Shown: positions 25,549 to 33,877 of the stretch, in pieces
How positions within the stretch are numbered: the stretch's first letter is position 1
Layout: every line of letters begins with the position of its first letter
NCBI GenBank assembly: GCA_905182325.1
Contig: CAJJBD010000008.1
Coordinates: forward strand, 1 to 64,000
DNA from: an uncultured Planktomarina sp.
GTDB lineage: Bacteria > Pseudomonadota > Alphaproteobacteria > Rhodobacterales > Rhodobacteraceae
Direction of reading: 5' to 3'
DNA length: 64,000 bases
Program-made: the position numbers and the translations under genes
Notes under the pieces: generated by a model
Told to the model about the DNA's origin: nothing
The model's input: the letters and a program-made list of their open reading frames with translations, nothing else
The model's database searches: none

Positions 25549-26694
25549 ATGTTTGAAAAACGTATGAAAGAATTTCGTGAAAAGTTATTGGTAACTGATA
25601 TAAAGGTTGCTCTCATTACTGATGAGGATAGTGTCTATTACCTTTCAGGGTACTACGATTATCTTCATATGGAATTTGGCCGGCCAACGATTTTAGTCGT
25701 GCCAAAAGATGGTGATACGTTTCTCGTAACGCCTGCCATTGACCTAAATACGGCGACAGAGCACGCGCGGGTTGACCGAATATCAGCTTGGAATGATGGT
25801 ATGGGAAGCGAATGGCGAGAGGATTTATCTAGTATAGCGCGTGGTTCCGGTAGGGTTGGAATTGAGGTGGGACACATGCCAGCCTTGGTCCGCTCCTACG
25901 TGAGTGAGCTTGTAGGGCAAGAAAAAATAATAACAATTACTCCAATTCTTAGCGAAATGCGAATGATCAAGTCTGATCAAGAATTACAATTGGCGCGGCA
26001 TGCTGGACAAGTAGCAAATGCAATGATGAATGCTGGCAGGAGGGCCATTGCGGCAAATATCCCAGAATTTGAAGTTGCGATTGCAACATCGGAGGCAGGC
26101 ACACGCAAAGCGGCTGAACTTCTATCCGCGAACTATGGCGATAAGGATATGTCGCCAAATACGCACTTTTTACAAATTATGGCATCAGGTGACAAAATCA
26201 CACAAACGCATCACCGCGCTTCAACGCGAATAATGCAATACGGCGAACCTGTTTTCCTATGCTTTTGCGGCATGACTAATTTTCACCGTTTCAAACTTGG
26301 GTTTGATAGAACTTTCTGGATTGGCGAAATTGGAGATAAATCTCAATTAGAAGTTTATGAAGTTGCCGTTGCCAGCCAGACAGCGGCATTGAATGCACTG
26401 CGGGCAGGGGTTACGGCTGAAAGCATACACTTGGAATATGCTGAGGTCATTCAGAGTGCAGGGTATGAGTACCCCTTTCGGTGTGGCCGTGCGACGGGCT
26501 TTAGTTTTCTGGAGGGCCCAGAACTGGTTACTGGTGATAAAACAATACTCCGTCCAGGAATGGTCTTGGCCGTTGATGGCTCTGTATCGGTAGAAACTTT
26601 TAGGGCCCAAGTAGGCGACAGCTTTATTATTACTGAAGACGGTTATGAAACTTTAACTCATCACTCAAAAGCCTTGGAAGACATCATCCTTTAG
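25549..26694 (+). CDS. M24-family protein lacking metal ligands (creatinase-like)
   Basis: A 381-residue pita-bread-fold protein with an N-terminal creatinase domain (about 5-135) and a C-terminal M24 domain (about 145-380). The five M24 metal positions, by my hand alignment, read Cys240, Gly251, Arg314, Asp343 and Gly356 instead of Asp, Asp, His, Glu, Glu, so a dimetal centre is unlikely. His221 in TQTHHRAST lies where creatinase has its catalytic His, and Asp253 aligns with creatinase Glu262. A metal-independent C-N hydrolase acting on a small guanidino or amino acid is inferred. Second gene after the M20 amidohydrolase. Confidence 0.78.
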   Translation: MFEKRMKEFREKLLVTDIKVALITDEDSVYYLSGYYDYLHMEFGRPTILVVPKDGDTFLVTPAIDLNTATEHARVDRISAWNDGMGSEWREDLSSIARGSGRVGIEVGHMPALVRSYVSELVGQEKIITITPILSEMRMIKSDQELQLARHAGQVANAMMNAGRRAIAANIPEFEVAIATSEAGTRKAAELLSANYGDKDMSPNTHFLQIMASGDKITQTHHRASTRIMQYGEPVFLCFCGMTNFHRFKLGFDRTFWIGEIGDKSQLEVYEVAVASQTAALNALRAGVTAESIHLEYAEVIQSAGYEYPFRCGRATGFSFLEGPELVTGDKTILRPGMVLAVDGSVSVETFRAQVGDSFIITEDGYETLTHHSKALEDIIL

Positions 26695-26793
26695 GTATTT
26701 GAAACATAAAATTTTACATTTAATTAATTACTTAACATATTTCTAAGTCAAATTTTTGGACCACTAATTTTATTGTTAGTGCTATTAGCTAGT

Positions 26794-27675
26794 TTATTGC
26801 ATCAGTGAATTAGGTGCACTCCTGCTACTAAATAAGGCAAATACAACTACAGAACCAAGAACTAACGCCCCACCGAAGATTTCGGACAGTGTCATTGCCT
26901 CATTAAGGAAAAGCCAGGGCCAGACAGGCCCCAAAACACTCTCTATAAGTACCAAAATGCTTACTTCAGCCGCTGGAACGTGGCTTGCCCCCCAAGTAAC
27001 AAAAGAGATCCCAATACCGATACCAAAAGCGCCCATTCCTAAGATAATTAGTAGATCCAAAGTTAAAATCTTTAAGCCAGTGCCGACGGCTAAAGCCATA
27101 CTGGCGCCAATCACAATGCATATCGCGCCTCCAATAAAGGTCCCACCTAAAATATCGTCTTTTCCACTTCGACGTGCCATAACGAGCATTAGAGCAAACC
27201 AAAAACCACTTAGGAGTGCCAATATATTTCCTAAATTGTTTCCCAGCTGATTTCCTGATTTTACCATAAAATATATGCCCACAATGGCAAACGCCATTGC
27301 AGCCCAAGTAATCGCTTGAGGGCGTTCATTTATCCATAGCCACCCAATGATAGCAGTCATGAAGGGCGTAGCGGATAAAATGAGTAGGGCCGACGCAACC
27401 GTGGTGTAAAGCATCGCAAAAACATAGCAGGCAAAGGCTAAAGACAAAATAAAGCCAATTAGAAGATCGTTTTTGTCTATACTTTTCAGAAAATTAAGTG
27501 GTGTAGCCTTTCTTCTCAAACAGCATACCAGACCTACCATAAAGCAGAGACTGAACGACCTATAAAAAAGAATTTGAAATCCATCTGCCTGTGATATTAA
27601 TCGCATGTATAGACCGACAAAGCTCATGAAAGTACCACCTGTTAGTATTAATAAAACAGCGTGCTTTTTTAACAT
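26794..27675 (-). CDS. DMT-superfamily (EamA) transporter
   Basis: A 293-residue membrane protein with about ten hydrophobic helices in two EamA repeats (about 5-140 and 150-285), the usual size for this exporter family. The first repeat has the typical RSFSLCFM and LSATPFMTAIIGWLWINERP segments. The second has VPAAEVSILVLIESVLGPVWPWLFLNE in shortened form, characteristic of the last helices. Members export amino acids, purines or metabolites. It is divergent from the FKBP-rhodanese gene. No substrate can be stated. Confidence 0.88.
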   Translation of the reverse strand: MLKKHAVLLILTGGTFMSFVGLYMRLISQADGFQILFYRSFSLCFMVGLVCCLRRKATPLNFLKSIDKNDLLIGFILSLAFACYVFAMLYTTVASALLILSATPFMTAIIGWLWINERPQAITWAAMAFAIVGIYFMVKSGNQLGNNLGNILALLSGFWFALMLVMARRSGKDDILGGTFIGGAICIVIGASMALAVGTGLKILTLDLLIILGMGAFGIGIGISFVTWGASHVPAAEVSILVLIESVLGPVWPWLFLNEAMTLSEIFGGALVLGSVVVFALFSSRSAPNSLMQ

Positions 27676-27740
27676 TTGGTAGTCTTTCGATTGGTTTTGA
27701 AATTGAAAGCTTTATCTAGTAATTATTTGCACTATGTTAG

Positions 27741-27752
27741 CGTTAATTAACG
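27741..27752. promoter_or_regulatory. Perfect 12-bp palindrome between divergent genes
   Basis: CGTTAATTAACG is fully self-complementary and lies in the 156-base region between the DMT transporter and FKBP-rhodanese start codons. It may be an operator for a small dimeric regulator. The evidence is symmetry and position only. Confidence 0.3.
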
Positions 27753-27831
27753 AAGTCTATTCGATACTTTTTAGTTGATAATTACCCATCAAATTATTTA
27801 GAGTATCTATTCATAATAATGGAAAAAATTT

Positions 27832-28599
27832 ATGCGACGTACATATTCACAACTTATTACCTTTTGCATTTTCATATTGGTTGGACTTGGCTCTGGTAGA
27901 TCAATTAGTGCTTCAGAATTAGAAATAAGAACAATTTCAGCTGGTACCGGAGCAGTTGCAGAATTAGGAATGAAAGTATCAGTACATTACACTGGGACCC
28001 TATTGGATGGGACAGTTTTTGATAGCTCTATTCCCCGACAAAAACCTTTTGAATTTATATTAGGAAAAGGCCAAGTAATTAAAGGCTGGGAGCAAGGCAT
28101 CCTTGGAATGAAAGTGGGAGAAAAGCGAAAACTTTTTATTCCGCCTGACCTTGCTTACGGCGAGAGTGGTGCTGGAGCGAGTATTCCCCCCAATTCAGAG
28201 TTAGTTTTTGATGTAGAATTGGTAAAGGTTGGGTACCCACCAAAGCTAACTGGTGTAAGTACGGAGCAACTCATCCAGGCACAAAAAAATAATGTATTGA
28301 TTGTCGACATCCGGCGGCCGGACGAATGGTTAGAAACTGGAATAATTGATGGAGCCATAACAATAACGGCATTTACACAGGACGGCAATTTGGATCCTCA
28401 GTTCAGAGAAATTTTTTTTCCATTGGTTAAAGGTTTAGACGAAAATATATTACTTTATTGTCGAAGTGGAAGTCGCTCCGCAATGATTGGAAACGCCCTA
28501 GTGGATCAATTGGGTTATACGAATGTCATGCATTTATCTGGTGGTATTGTTGAATGGGAAAACCAAGGCTTTAAAACAGTTGAATACGAAAGCGAATGA
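27832..28599 (+). CDS. Exported FKBP-type peptidyl-prolyl isomerase fused to a rhodanese domain
   Basis: A 255-residue two-domain protein. After a signal peptide (hydrophobic 8-20, predicted cut near SISA at 27) comes an FKBP domain (about 29-133) with [16 protein letters not shown], the [20 protein letters not shown] strand and LAYGESGAG, all typical catalytic-cleft segments. A rhodanese domain follows (about 143-250), with [10 protein letters not shown] and the persulfide loop [10 protein letters not shown] carrying Cys210. Both domains appear intact. Periplasmic FKBPs help fold proteins; a rhodanese Cys could take part in sulfur transfer or redox relay. The joint function is unknown. It is followed by a flavin monooxygenase gene. 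Confidence 0.9.
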   Translation: MRRTYSQLITFCIFILVGLGSGRSISASELEIRTISAGTGAVAELGMKVSVHYTGTLLDGTVFDSSIPRQKPFEFILGKGQVIKGWEQGILGMKVGEKRKLFIPPDLAYGESGAGASIPPNSELVFDVELVKVGYPPKLTGVSTEQLIQAQKNNVLIVDIRRPDEWLETGIIDGAITITAFTQDGNLDPQFREIFFPLVKGLDENILLYCRSGSRSAMIGNALVDQLGYTNVMHLSGGIVEWENQGFKTVEYESE

Positions 28600-28632
28600 G
28601 CACCATTTGGGTGCAACGCTTAGGGAGAGTGC

Positions 28633-29862
28633 GTGAGTGATGTTGCGATTTCTGGTGCTGGCATCGGTGGATTGGTTACGGCTCTTTGTCTTAAACATAA
28701 GGGTTTTAATGTAAAAGTTTTTGAGGCTGACACTGAGATAAGGGCGCTTGGCGTCGGCATTAATATTATGCCACATGCGTCAAAGCTATTAATACAGTTG
28801 GGGCTTGGCCCGCAACTTGATGCGCTTGGAGTGCAAACTCGTTGCATTGAATATCGCACAAAGTTTGGTCATTTAATACAATCGGACCCTCGGAGTATCG
28901 AGGCTGGGTTCGAGGCGCCACAATATTCGATCCATCGCGGTGAACTACAGGCTATGTTAGCGAGTGAAGTTGAAAAGCAACTGGGTAATGGTTCTATTAA
29001 ACTAGGCAAACCGGTAGTTGGCTTTCGACAAGGTGACAACACAGTAGCCATATTATTTAAGGATGGCTCTGAGTTTAATATTGATCTGTTTATTGATGCG
29101 ACTGGGCTTCACTCAAAGATAAGAAAGCAGATGAACCCAAATGAGGGGCCATTATGCTACGAGGGGACTATGATGTTTCGTGGTGCCGTTGAGACGGATG
29201 CGATCGGTGATGGAAAAACAATGGTTATCGCTGGTGACCATGATGTAAAATTTGTGACCTACCCTATAAGTGAGCGCGCACGGCAAAGTGGTTGCGCTTT
29301 GACTAATTGGGTAGCAGAGGTGCGCCACACCGAGCCAAGACATATTAATGATGCAGATTGGGGTAGGGGAGCCACTTTAGATTTCATCAAACCTTTTAAA
29401 GATTTTGTTATGCATGATATGAATTTAATTGAAATTATGGAAAAAACTGAAGTTGTTACTGAATACCCCATGGTAGATAGAAATCCGCTATCGTCTTGGA
29501 CCAAAGGTAATGTTGCTTTGCTGGGTGATGCTGCACATCCAATGTATCCAATTGGGGCTAACGGTGCCAGCCAAGCAATTCTTGACGCTTGGTCGATAGC
29601 CCATTGTCTTTCAGAAAGCCCTAGTACTGGTGGTTTGCAGGCCTATGAAATTGCACGCCTGCCAGCAACATCCAAAGTTGTACAAAGTAACCGGGAAGGT
29701 GGCCCAGAAAAGGTCCTAGACATCGCAGCTGCGCGGGTTACTGGGCCCAATGATAGAATTGAAGATTTGATTTCCTTAAAGGAATTGAAACATGTTGCTA
29801 CATCTTATCAAAAAATTGCTGGTTTTGAAAAGAATATGCCAAAACTGAATAATAAAAAGTAA
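28633..29862 (+). CDS. FAD-dependent aromatic monooxygenase (PHBH fold)
   Basis: A 409-residue single-component flavoprotein hydroxylase. The FAD-binding GxGxxG is GAGIGGL at residues 7-13, the strand-end Glu follows at about 35, and the second FAD motif GDAAHPMYPIGANGASQAI (about 297-315) is intact. The PHBH-type DG segment appears as DATGLHSKIRK, with Ala-Thr-Gly in place of the common GADG. GTG is the start, preceded by AGGGAG. Likely NAD(P)H-dependent ring or heteroatom hydroxylation. The family includes salicylate and phenazine hydroxylases, so the substrate is open. It follows the FKBP-rhodanese gene by 33 bases. Confidence 0.87.
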   Translation: MSDVAISGAGIGGLVTALCLKHKGFNVKVFEADTEIRALGVGINIMPHASKLLIQLGLGPQLDALGVQTRCIEYRTKFGHLIQSDPRSIEAGFEAPQYSIHRGELQAMLASEVEKQLGNGSIKLGKPVVGFRQGDNTVAILFKDGSEFNIDLFIDATGLHSKIRKQMNPNEGPLCYEGTMMFRGAVETDAIGDGKTMVIAGDHDVKFVTYPISERARQSGCALTNWVAEVRHTEPRHINDADWGRGATLDFIKPFKDFVMHDMNLIEIMEKTEVVTEYPMVDRNPLSSWTKGNVALLGDAAHPMYPIGANGASQAILDAWSIAHCLSESPSTGGLQAYEIARLPATSKVVQSNREGGPEKVLDIAAARVTGPNDRIEDLISLKELKHVATSYQKIAGFEKNMPKLNNKK

Positions 29863-30003
29863 ATCTTTTGTAACTTTATTAGTAGTAAAAAGGCATGGCT
29901 AAGGCTAATAAATGATCCAGTTTAAAAATAACGTTCATAAAACTTATTTATTAACTCTAAGAAATTAGGCCAGAATGCCGTTAGCTACATGCTTTTTTCC
30001 TCT

Positions 30004-30750
30004 CTATTTTTCCATCACCTTATCAATATGGAAGGCTGTTTTTAGAAGAGCTTTTTCAATTAGGTCGCGTTTTTCTAAAAATCGGGTACTGGGGACTGGA
30101 ATTGATATTGCAACGACATCACCTGAAAGGTCATTAAACGCAAAGCCAATAGCAGAAATTCCCATGGTGTGGGCATCTTCGTCATACGCAAGACGGTTTT
30201 GTCTTATATCTGAGAGTTTTTGTTCCATCTTTTGAATGTCGCTGACTATACTTCGTCGATCCCATTCATCTGCAACAAGTAAATGTGCTGATTTGGGCGA
30301 GAGACGCGATAAGCATGCCATTCCATTGGCAGTAGTAGTTAATGGGAAAACTTCGCCCACAGATGACACAGTACGCAATCGTTGAGTGCCTGGTACTTGA
30401 TCTAAAAATATTACGCCTGCACCTCTTAAAACAGATAAATCTGCGGTCTCTCCTGTGACTTCGGTTAACTCGGTTAAAAATAAACGACAAGCTTCCACTA
30501 CATTGTAATTCGTTGCTTGAGCCAATGCGCTAATTTCTGGTCCAAGCCTAAGACCCCTGCCGGCTGCAGTTGAAATCACTAAGCGTTCAGTTTGGAGCGA
30601 ATTAACTATTCTTTGGACCGTGGAGCGGGGTAGGAGTACCTGTTTGGAAATCTGGCCAAGGCTGAGACCTGACTGGTTATCTTTTAATAGCCTTAATATA
30701 CTAGCCGCACGGGCAATTACTTGAATACCATTTTTTTGATTTTTAGACAT
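30004..30750 (-). CDS. IclR-family transcriptional regulator
   Basis: A 248-residue regulator with an N-terminal winged helix-turn-helix (about 10-70; LGQISKQVLLPRSTVQRIVNSLQ) and the IclR effector-binding domain (about 85-245), containing the usual NGMACLSRL and ISIPVP segments. The ATG is preceded by AAGG. It is divergent from the 30.9-41.1 kb operon, whose promoter carries a perfect ATCAC-GAT-GTGAT palindrome. A near copy of that promoter precedes the TAXI-TRAP genes. Control of both units in response to a pathway substrate or intermediate is inferred. Confidence 0.92.
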   Translation of the reverse strand: MSKNQKNGIQVIARAASILRLLKDNQSGLSLGQISKQVLLPRSTVQRIVNSLQTERLVISTAAGRGLRLGPEISALAQATNYNVVEACRLFLTELTEVTGETADLSVLRGAGVIFLDQVPGTQRLRTVSSVGEVFPLTTTANGMACLSRLSPKSAHLLVADEWDRRSIVSDIQKMEQKLSDIRQNRLAYDEDAHTMGISAIGFAFNDLSGDVVAISIPVPSTRFLEKRDLIEKALLKTAFHIDKVMEK

Positions 30751-30807
30751 TTAAACCTTTTTTAATTCAGAAAATTTAAAATCACTTTCTGTTTGAATAT
30801 AGACTGG

Positions 30808-30877
30808 ATCACGATGTGATACAAGCATACTACATTGCGGTTTTTAGTTGACGTTTTGGTTATGAATATGCACCTAT
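30808..30877 (+). promoter_or_regulatory. Conserved promoter/operator element, copy B (upstream of cyclase operon)
   Basis: This is the second copy of the element at 19178-19248. It opens with ATCACGATGTGAT, a perfect palindrome with 5-base arms and a 3-base centre (30808-30820), a plausible IclR-dimer half-site array. It continues through ATTGCGG to TTGACG (-35, 30848-30853) and, after 17 bases, CACCTAT at the -10 position. The distance to the cyclase start is about 66 bases. The IclR gene diverges on the other side. Confidence 0.78.
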
Positions 30878-30943
30878 GGGTGGAACTAAGAATCCAGTAT
30901 TAAAGATTTCTAGCCTTACAAAGATCAAATGGGAGAAGAGTAT

Positions 30944-31780
30944 ATGCAAGAAATTCGCGGCATAGAGTTTCAAGAAAACCTTAACAACGATATGGGCTTG
31001 GAGTTTGTTAACTTAAGCCATCGCTTTGGTTATCAATGCCCAAACTGGCCATATTTTAAAGATGTAGCAATCGAACGAAAGCATTACATGGCGAAATCTG
31101 GTGTTTTAAGCCAGACAATTACTACGACAATGCATGTCACGACCCACATTGATGCGCCAGCACATGTGGTCCAAGGAACTCCCTTTATTGACGAAGTTCC
31201 ATTACCGCACTTTTTTGGTAGTGGCCTCGTCGTATCTATCCCTAAAAAGAAATGGGAAAGTATAACCAGAGAAGATCTTGAGAAGGCATGTGGACATGCA
31301 ATTCGTAAAGGCGACGTCCTTATAATCAATACTGGATGGCATAAGGTATATGAAGACGGTGATTATTTTCCTTATTGCCCAGGCTTGGTCCAATCGGCAG
31401 CAGATTGGATGGTAGAAAAAGGGATAAAGGTTGTTGGGCATGATACCCAGGCAAATGATCATCCATTGGCTACAGCAATTGGGCCACAAAGAAATGGACC
31501 AATTCTTCCTCACCTTGAGGCTGAATATAAAGAATGGTCTGGTGGCAATGACTGGAAAGATGATTTTCCGGTGTGGGAGCCTGTTCATAACACATTGTTT
31601 TCAAATGGTATTTTGGGCATAGAAAATGTTGGTGGAGATTTAGATTCTGTCACTGGTAAACGTGTAACCTTCGCTTTCTTTCCCTGGAACTGGGATCGGG
31701 GCGACGGTTGTATCATTCGTTTGGTTGCGATGACGGACAAAAAACAGGCGTATCGAATTGAATCTGGTGAGGCATTCTAA
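30944..31780 (+). CDS. Cyclase-family metal-dependent hydrolase
   Basis: A 278-residue protein of the cyclase/kynurenine-formamidase-like family (isatin hydrolase fold). The metal-binding signature HxTTHxDxPxH is at residues 64-74, with Thr in place of the Gly usual at the third position. A later GHDT segment and the C-terminal ENVGGDL are also family features. Start ATG 30944 is favoured over one 15 bases upstream because GGGAGAAGAG then acts as ribosome site. It is longer than KynB (about 210). First gene of the operon; it probably hydrolyses or dehydrates a ring or amide intermediate. Confidence 0.87.
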   Translation: MQEIRGIEFQENLNNDMGLEFVNLSHRFGYQCPNWPYFKDVAIERKHYMAKSGVLSQTITTTMHVTTHIDAPAHVVQGTPFIDEVPLPHFFGSGLVVSIPKKKWESITREDLEKACGHAIRKGDVLIINTGWHKVYEDGDYFPYCPGLVQSAADWMVEKGIKVVGHDTQANDHPLATAIGPQRNGPILPHLEAEYKEWSGGNDWKDDFPVWEPVHNTLFSNGILGIENVGGDLDSVTGKRVTFAFFPWNWDRGDGCIIRLVAMTDKKQAYRIESGEAF

Positions 31781-32127
31781 TGAAAGTTAAGCGTTTTGAC
31801 TCAGCTGAATCCTATGATGCGCCCAATCACCACGGAGTAGTCGGATTGCGGCTGCAGGGTTTTGAAGAAGGGGGCCCAAAAAATCAGTGGATGGGGCTAA
31901 GCCAGTTTTTACCTGGTGGAGGTGCTGGTCCTGATTCAACTCCAATAGAAAAAGTGTATTTTATTGTTGAGGGTGAAATGACTGTGATTATTGATAATGT
32001 TGAAACAATACTCGCAAAATATGATAGCTGCACAATTCCAGCTGGTGAAACCCGTAAAATTGAAAACCGGACTAATAATACGTGCACTATGCTAGTTGTT
32101 ATGCCGTATCCTCCTGGAGCAAAATAA
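31780..32127 (+). CDS. Small cupin-domain protein
   Basis: A 115-residue single cupin barrel. The two cupin motifs are recognisable, with the first as PGGGAGPDSTPIEKVYFIVEGEMTV (shortened His set) and the second around IPAGETRKIENRT. The classic metal-binding His residues are mostly absent: only a single His-free Glu-rich version is seen, so metal binding is doubtful. Its ATG overlaps the stop codon of the cyclase gene by one base, and its TAA overlaps the SDR start, so the three are translationally coupled. It may be an isomerase, a lyase or a binding protein in the same pathway. Confidence 0.82.
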   Translation: MKVKRFDSAESYDAPNHHGVVGLRLQGFEEGGPKNQWMGLSQFLPGGGAGPDSTPIEKVYFIVEGEMTVIIDNVETILAKYDSCTIPAGETRKIENRTNNTCTMLVVMPYPPGAK

Positions 32128-32912
32128 TGAAATTAATGCAGATGTTTGACGTTGAGGGTAAAACAGCTCTGGTAACAGGAGCTTCAGGAGCCTTTGGCAT
32201 GGTTGCGGCACGTGTCTTGGCTGAAGCTGGTTGCAAATTAGTTTTGGCAGCGGGCAATGCGCCCGCTTTAGATAAAATTTCTGAAGAGTGCAGTGCGTTG
32301 GGTGCAGAAGTCGTCAAGGTGCAAAAGCGCCCAAGTGATGAAACAAATTGCCAGGCCATGGTGGATACAGCGGTATCTGCCATGGGTGGTTTGGATATAC
32401 TGGTTGTAGCCTCTGGTATGAATAAGGTGGCTTTAATTAATGATATGGAACCTAAAGCGTTTAAAGAGATCATGGATGCTAACGTTACGCAGACATGGCT
32501 TCTCGCACGGGCAGCCTCAGCGCAAATGAAGGTGCAAGGTAATGGTGGCAAAATTGTTTTAGTTTCGTCTGCTCGAGGTTTATTGGGTCATCCTGCTGGA
32601 TATACTGCTTACTGTGCGTCTAAAGCTGCGGTTGATGGGATGACTAAGGCCCTTGGTTGTGAGCTTGGGCCAACCGGAATTACAGTAAACGCAATAGCGC
32701 CGACTGTATTTCGTTCGCCACTCACGTCCTGGATGTTTGAAGACAATGAAAAAGCTAATGCTGTTCGAGCGGGGTTTTTAGCAAGAGTTCCGAAAGGTAG
32801 GTTGGGCGAACCCGAGGATCTTGCTGGCCCACTTTTGTTTCTCACCTCAAAAGCTTCTGACTTTTACACTGGGCATATCTTATACGCTGATGGAGGCTAC
32901 ACAGCTGGATGA
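32127..32912 (+). CDS. Short-chain dehydrogenase/reductase
   Basis: A 261-residue classical SDR, NAD(P)H-dependent. The nucleotide motif is TGASGAFG (about 17-24), the catalytic Ser is in VLVSSARG, and Tyr and Lys are in YCASKAA, so the active site is complete. The C-terminal DGGYTAG end is typical. The start is the ATG overlapping the cupin stop codon. It overlaps the next gene by four bases (ATGA). It likely oxidises a hydroxy group of the imported compound or reduces its keto product. Confidence 0.92.
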   Translation: MKLMQMFDVEGKTALVTGASGAFGMVAARVLAEAGCKLVLAAGNAPALDKISEECSALGAEVVKVQKRPSDETNCQAMVDTAVSAMGGLDILVVASGMNKVALINDMEPKAFKEIMDANVTQTWLLARAASAQMKVQGNGGKIVLVSSARGLLGHPAGYTAYCASKAAVDGMTKALGCELGPTGITVNAIAPTVFRSPLTSWMFEDNEKANAVRAGFLARVPKGRLGEPEDLAGPLLFLTSKASDFYTGHILYADGGYTAG

Positions 32913-33838
32913 AACAAGTCTCGTTAATATCAGTTATAGGTGGTGGTTTAATGGGTCACGGAATTGCCTTGACCCTTGCGCGAGCTGGTCATCGGGTGCG
33001 CGTCACTGACCCGTCAAGTGAAGCTCGACAGTCTCTTAAAGCGCGTATCACCGATAGTTTGAGGCTTTTGGAAGTTGATGATGTTAAAACTAAGCTTGTA
33101 ATTCAGAACGTTGAAGTTTGTGAGACAATAGCGCCAGCTGTAAAAAATGCTGAAATTATATTTGAAGCTGGCCCAGAAAAGCTGGAGATTAAGCATCAAA
33201 TTTTTTCTGATATTGAAAATTATGCTCCGAAAAATGCAATATTAGCATCGAATACATCTGTTATCCCAATTACTAAAATTATGAAGCACTTGAATGGGAA
33301 ACACCGAGCGCTCGGAACGCATTGGTGGAACCCTGCACACATGATACCTTTAGTAGAGGTTGTTAAAACCCAATGGACTGAAGCAAAATATGCGAAAATT
33401 ATGTTTGACCTTCTTGAGGCTTCTGGAAAGACCCCAGTTATGGTTGAAAAAGATGTTGCTGGCTTTATTGGCAATCGCTTACAACATGCGCTTTGGCGAG
33501 AAGCAATTAGCCTTGTTGAAAATGGAATATGTGACGCAGAAGCAGTTGATACAGTAGTTAAGGCTAGTTTTGGCCGCCGCTTGGCAGTGCTTGGACCGCT
33601 TGAAAACGCTGATTTAGTTGGTACGGATTTGACTTTAGACATCCATCAGAATGTTTTATTTGATTTGGAAAGGCACGCAGGGCCGTCACCATACTTGCAA
33701 GAAATGGTTAAACGGGGTGAGCTTGGTATGAAAACTGGGAAAGGTTTTCGTTCGTGGACAGATACAGAAGCTATGAGCATGCGAATGAGGGTTAGTAAAC
33801 ATCTTCAAAAACTAGAAGGAATTTTAAATAATAAATAA
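32909..33838 (+). CDS. 3-hydroxyacyl-CoA dehydrogenase-family enzyme (lambda-crystallin/carnitine-dehydrogenase-like)
   Basis: A 309-residue NAD-dependent dehydrogenase with an N-terminal Rossmann domain (GGGLMG at about 11-16) and a C-terminal all-helical domain. The catalytic His lies in THWWNPAH (about 137-144) and the Asn/Ser contacts in ASNTSVIP. The sequence PVMVEKDVAGFIGNRLQHAL is typical. Single-domain members of this size oxidise free 3-hydroxy acids such as L-gulonate or L-carnitine as well as CoA esters. Since a BKACE gene (acting on beta-keto acids) follows in the operon, oxidation of a beta-hydroxy acid to its beta-keto acid is the natural inference. Confidence 0.87.
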   Translation: MKQVSLISVIGGGLMGHGIALTLARAGHRVRVTDPSSEARQSLKARITDSLRLLEVDDVKTKLVIQNVEVCETIAPAVKNAEIIFEAGPEKLEIKHQIFSDIENYAPKNAILASNTSVIPITKIMKHLNGKHRALGTHWWNPAHMIPLVEVVKTQWTEAKYAKIMFDLLEASGKTPVMVEKDVAGFIGNRLQHALWREAISLVENGICDAEAVDTVVKASFGRRLAVLGPLENADLVGTDLTLDIHQNVLFDLERHAGPSPYLQEMVKRGELGMKTGKGFRSWTDTEAMSMRMRVSKHLQKLEGILNNK

Positions 33839-33877
33839 CTTTACCGCCTAAATATGGGCAATTTCTGGGAGGAAAAA

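Noticed and set aside
28601-28615. GCACC-ATTTG-GGTGC hairpin after the FKBP-rhodanese gene as a terminator
   Set aside because: The stem has five pairs, no T-run follows, and the next gene starts 18 bases later with its ribosome site overlapping the region.
30944-31780. Cyclase-family gene as kynurenine formamidase (kynB) partner of kynA
   Set aside because: It is about 70 residues longer than KynB, lies 14 kb away in a different operon with an IclR-linked promoter, and has TTH instead of GTH in the metal motif.
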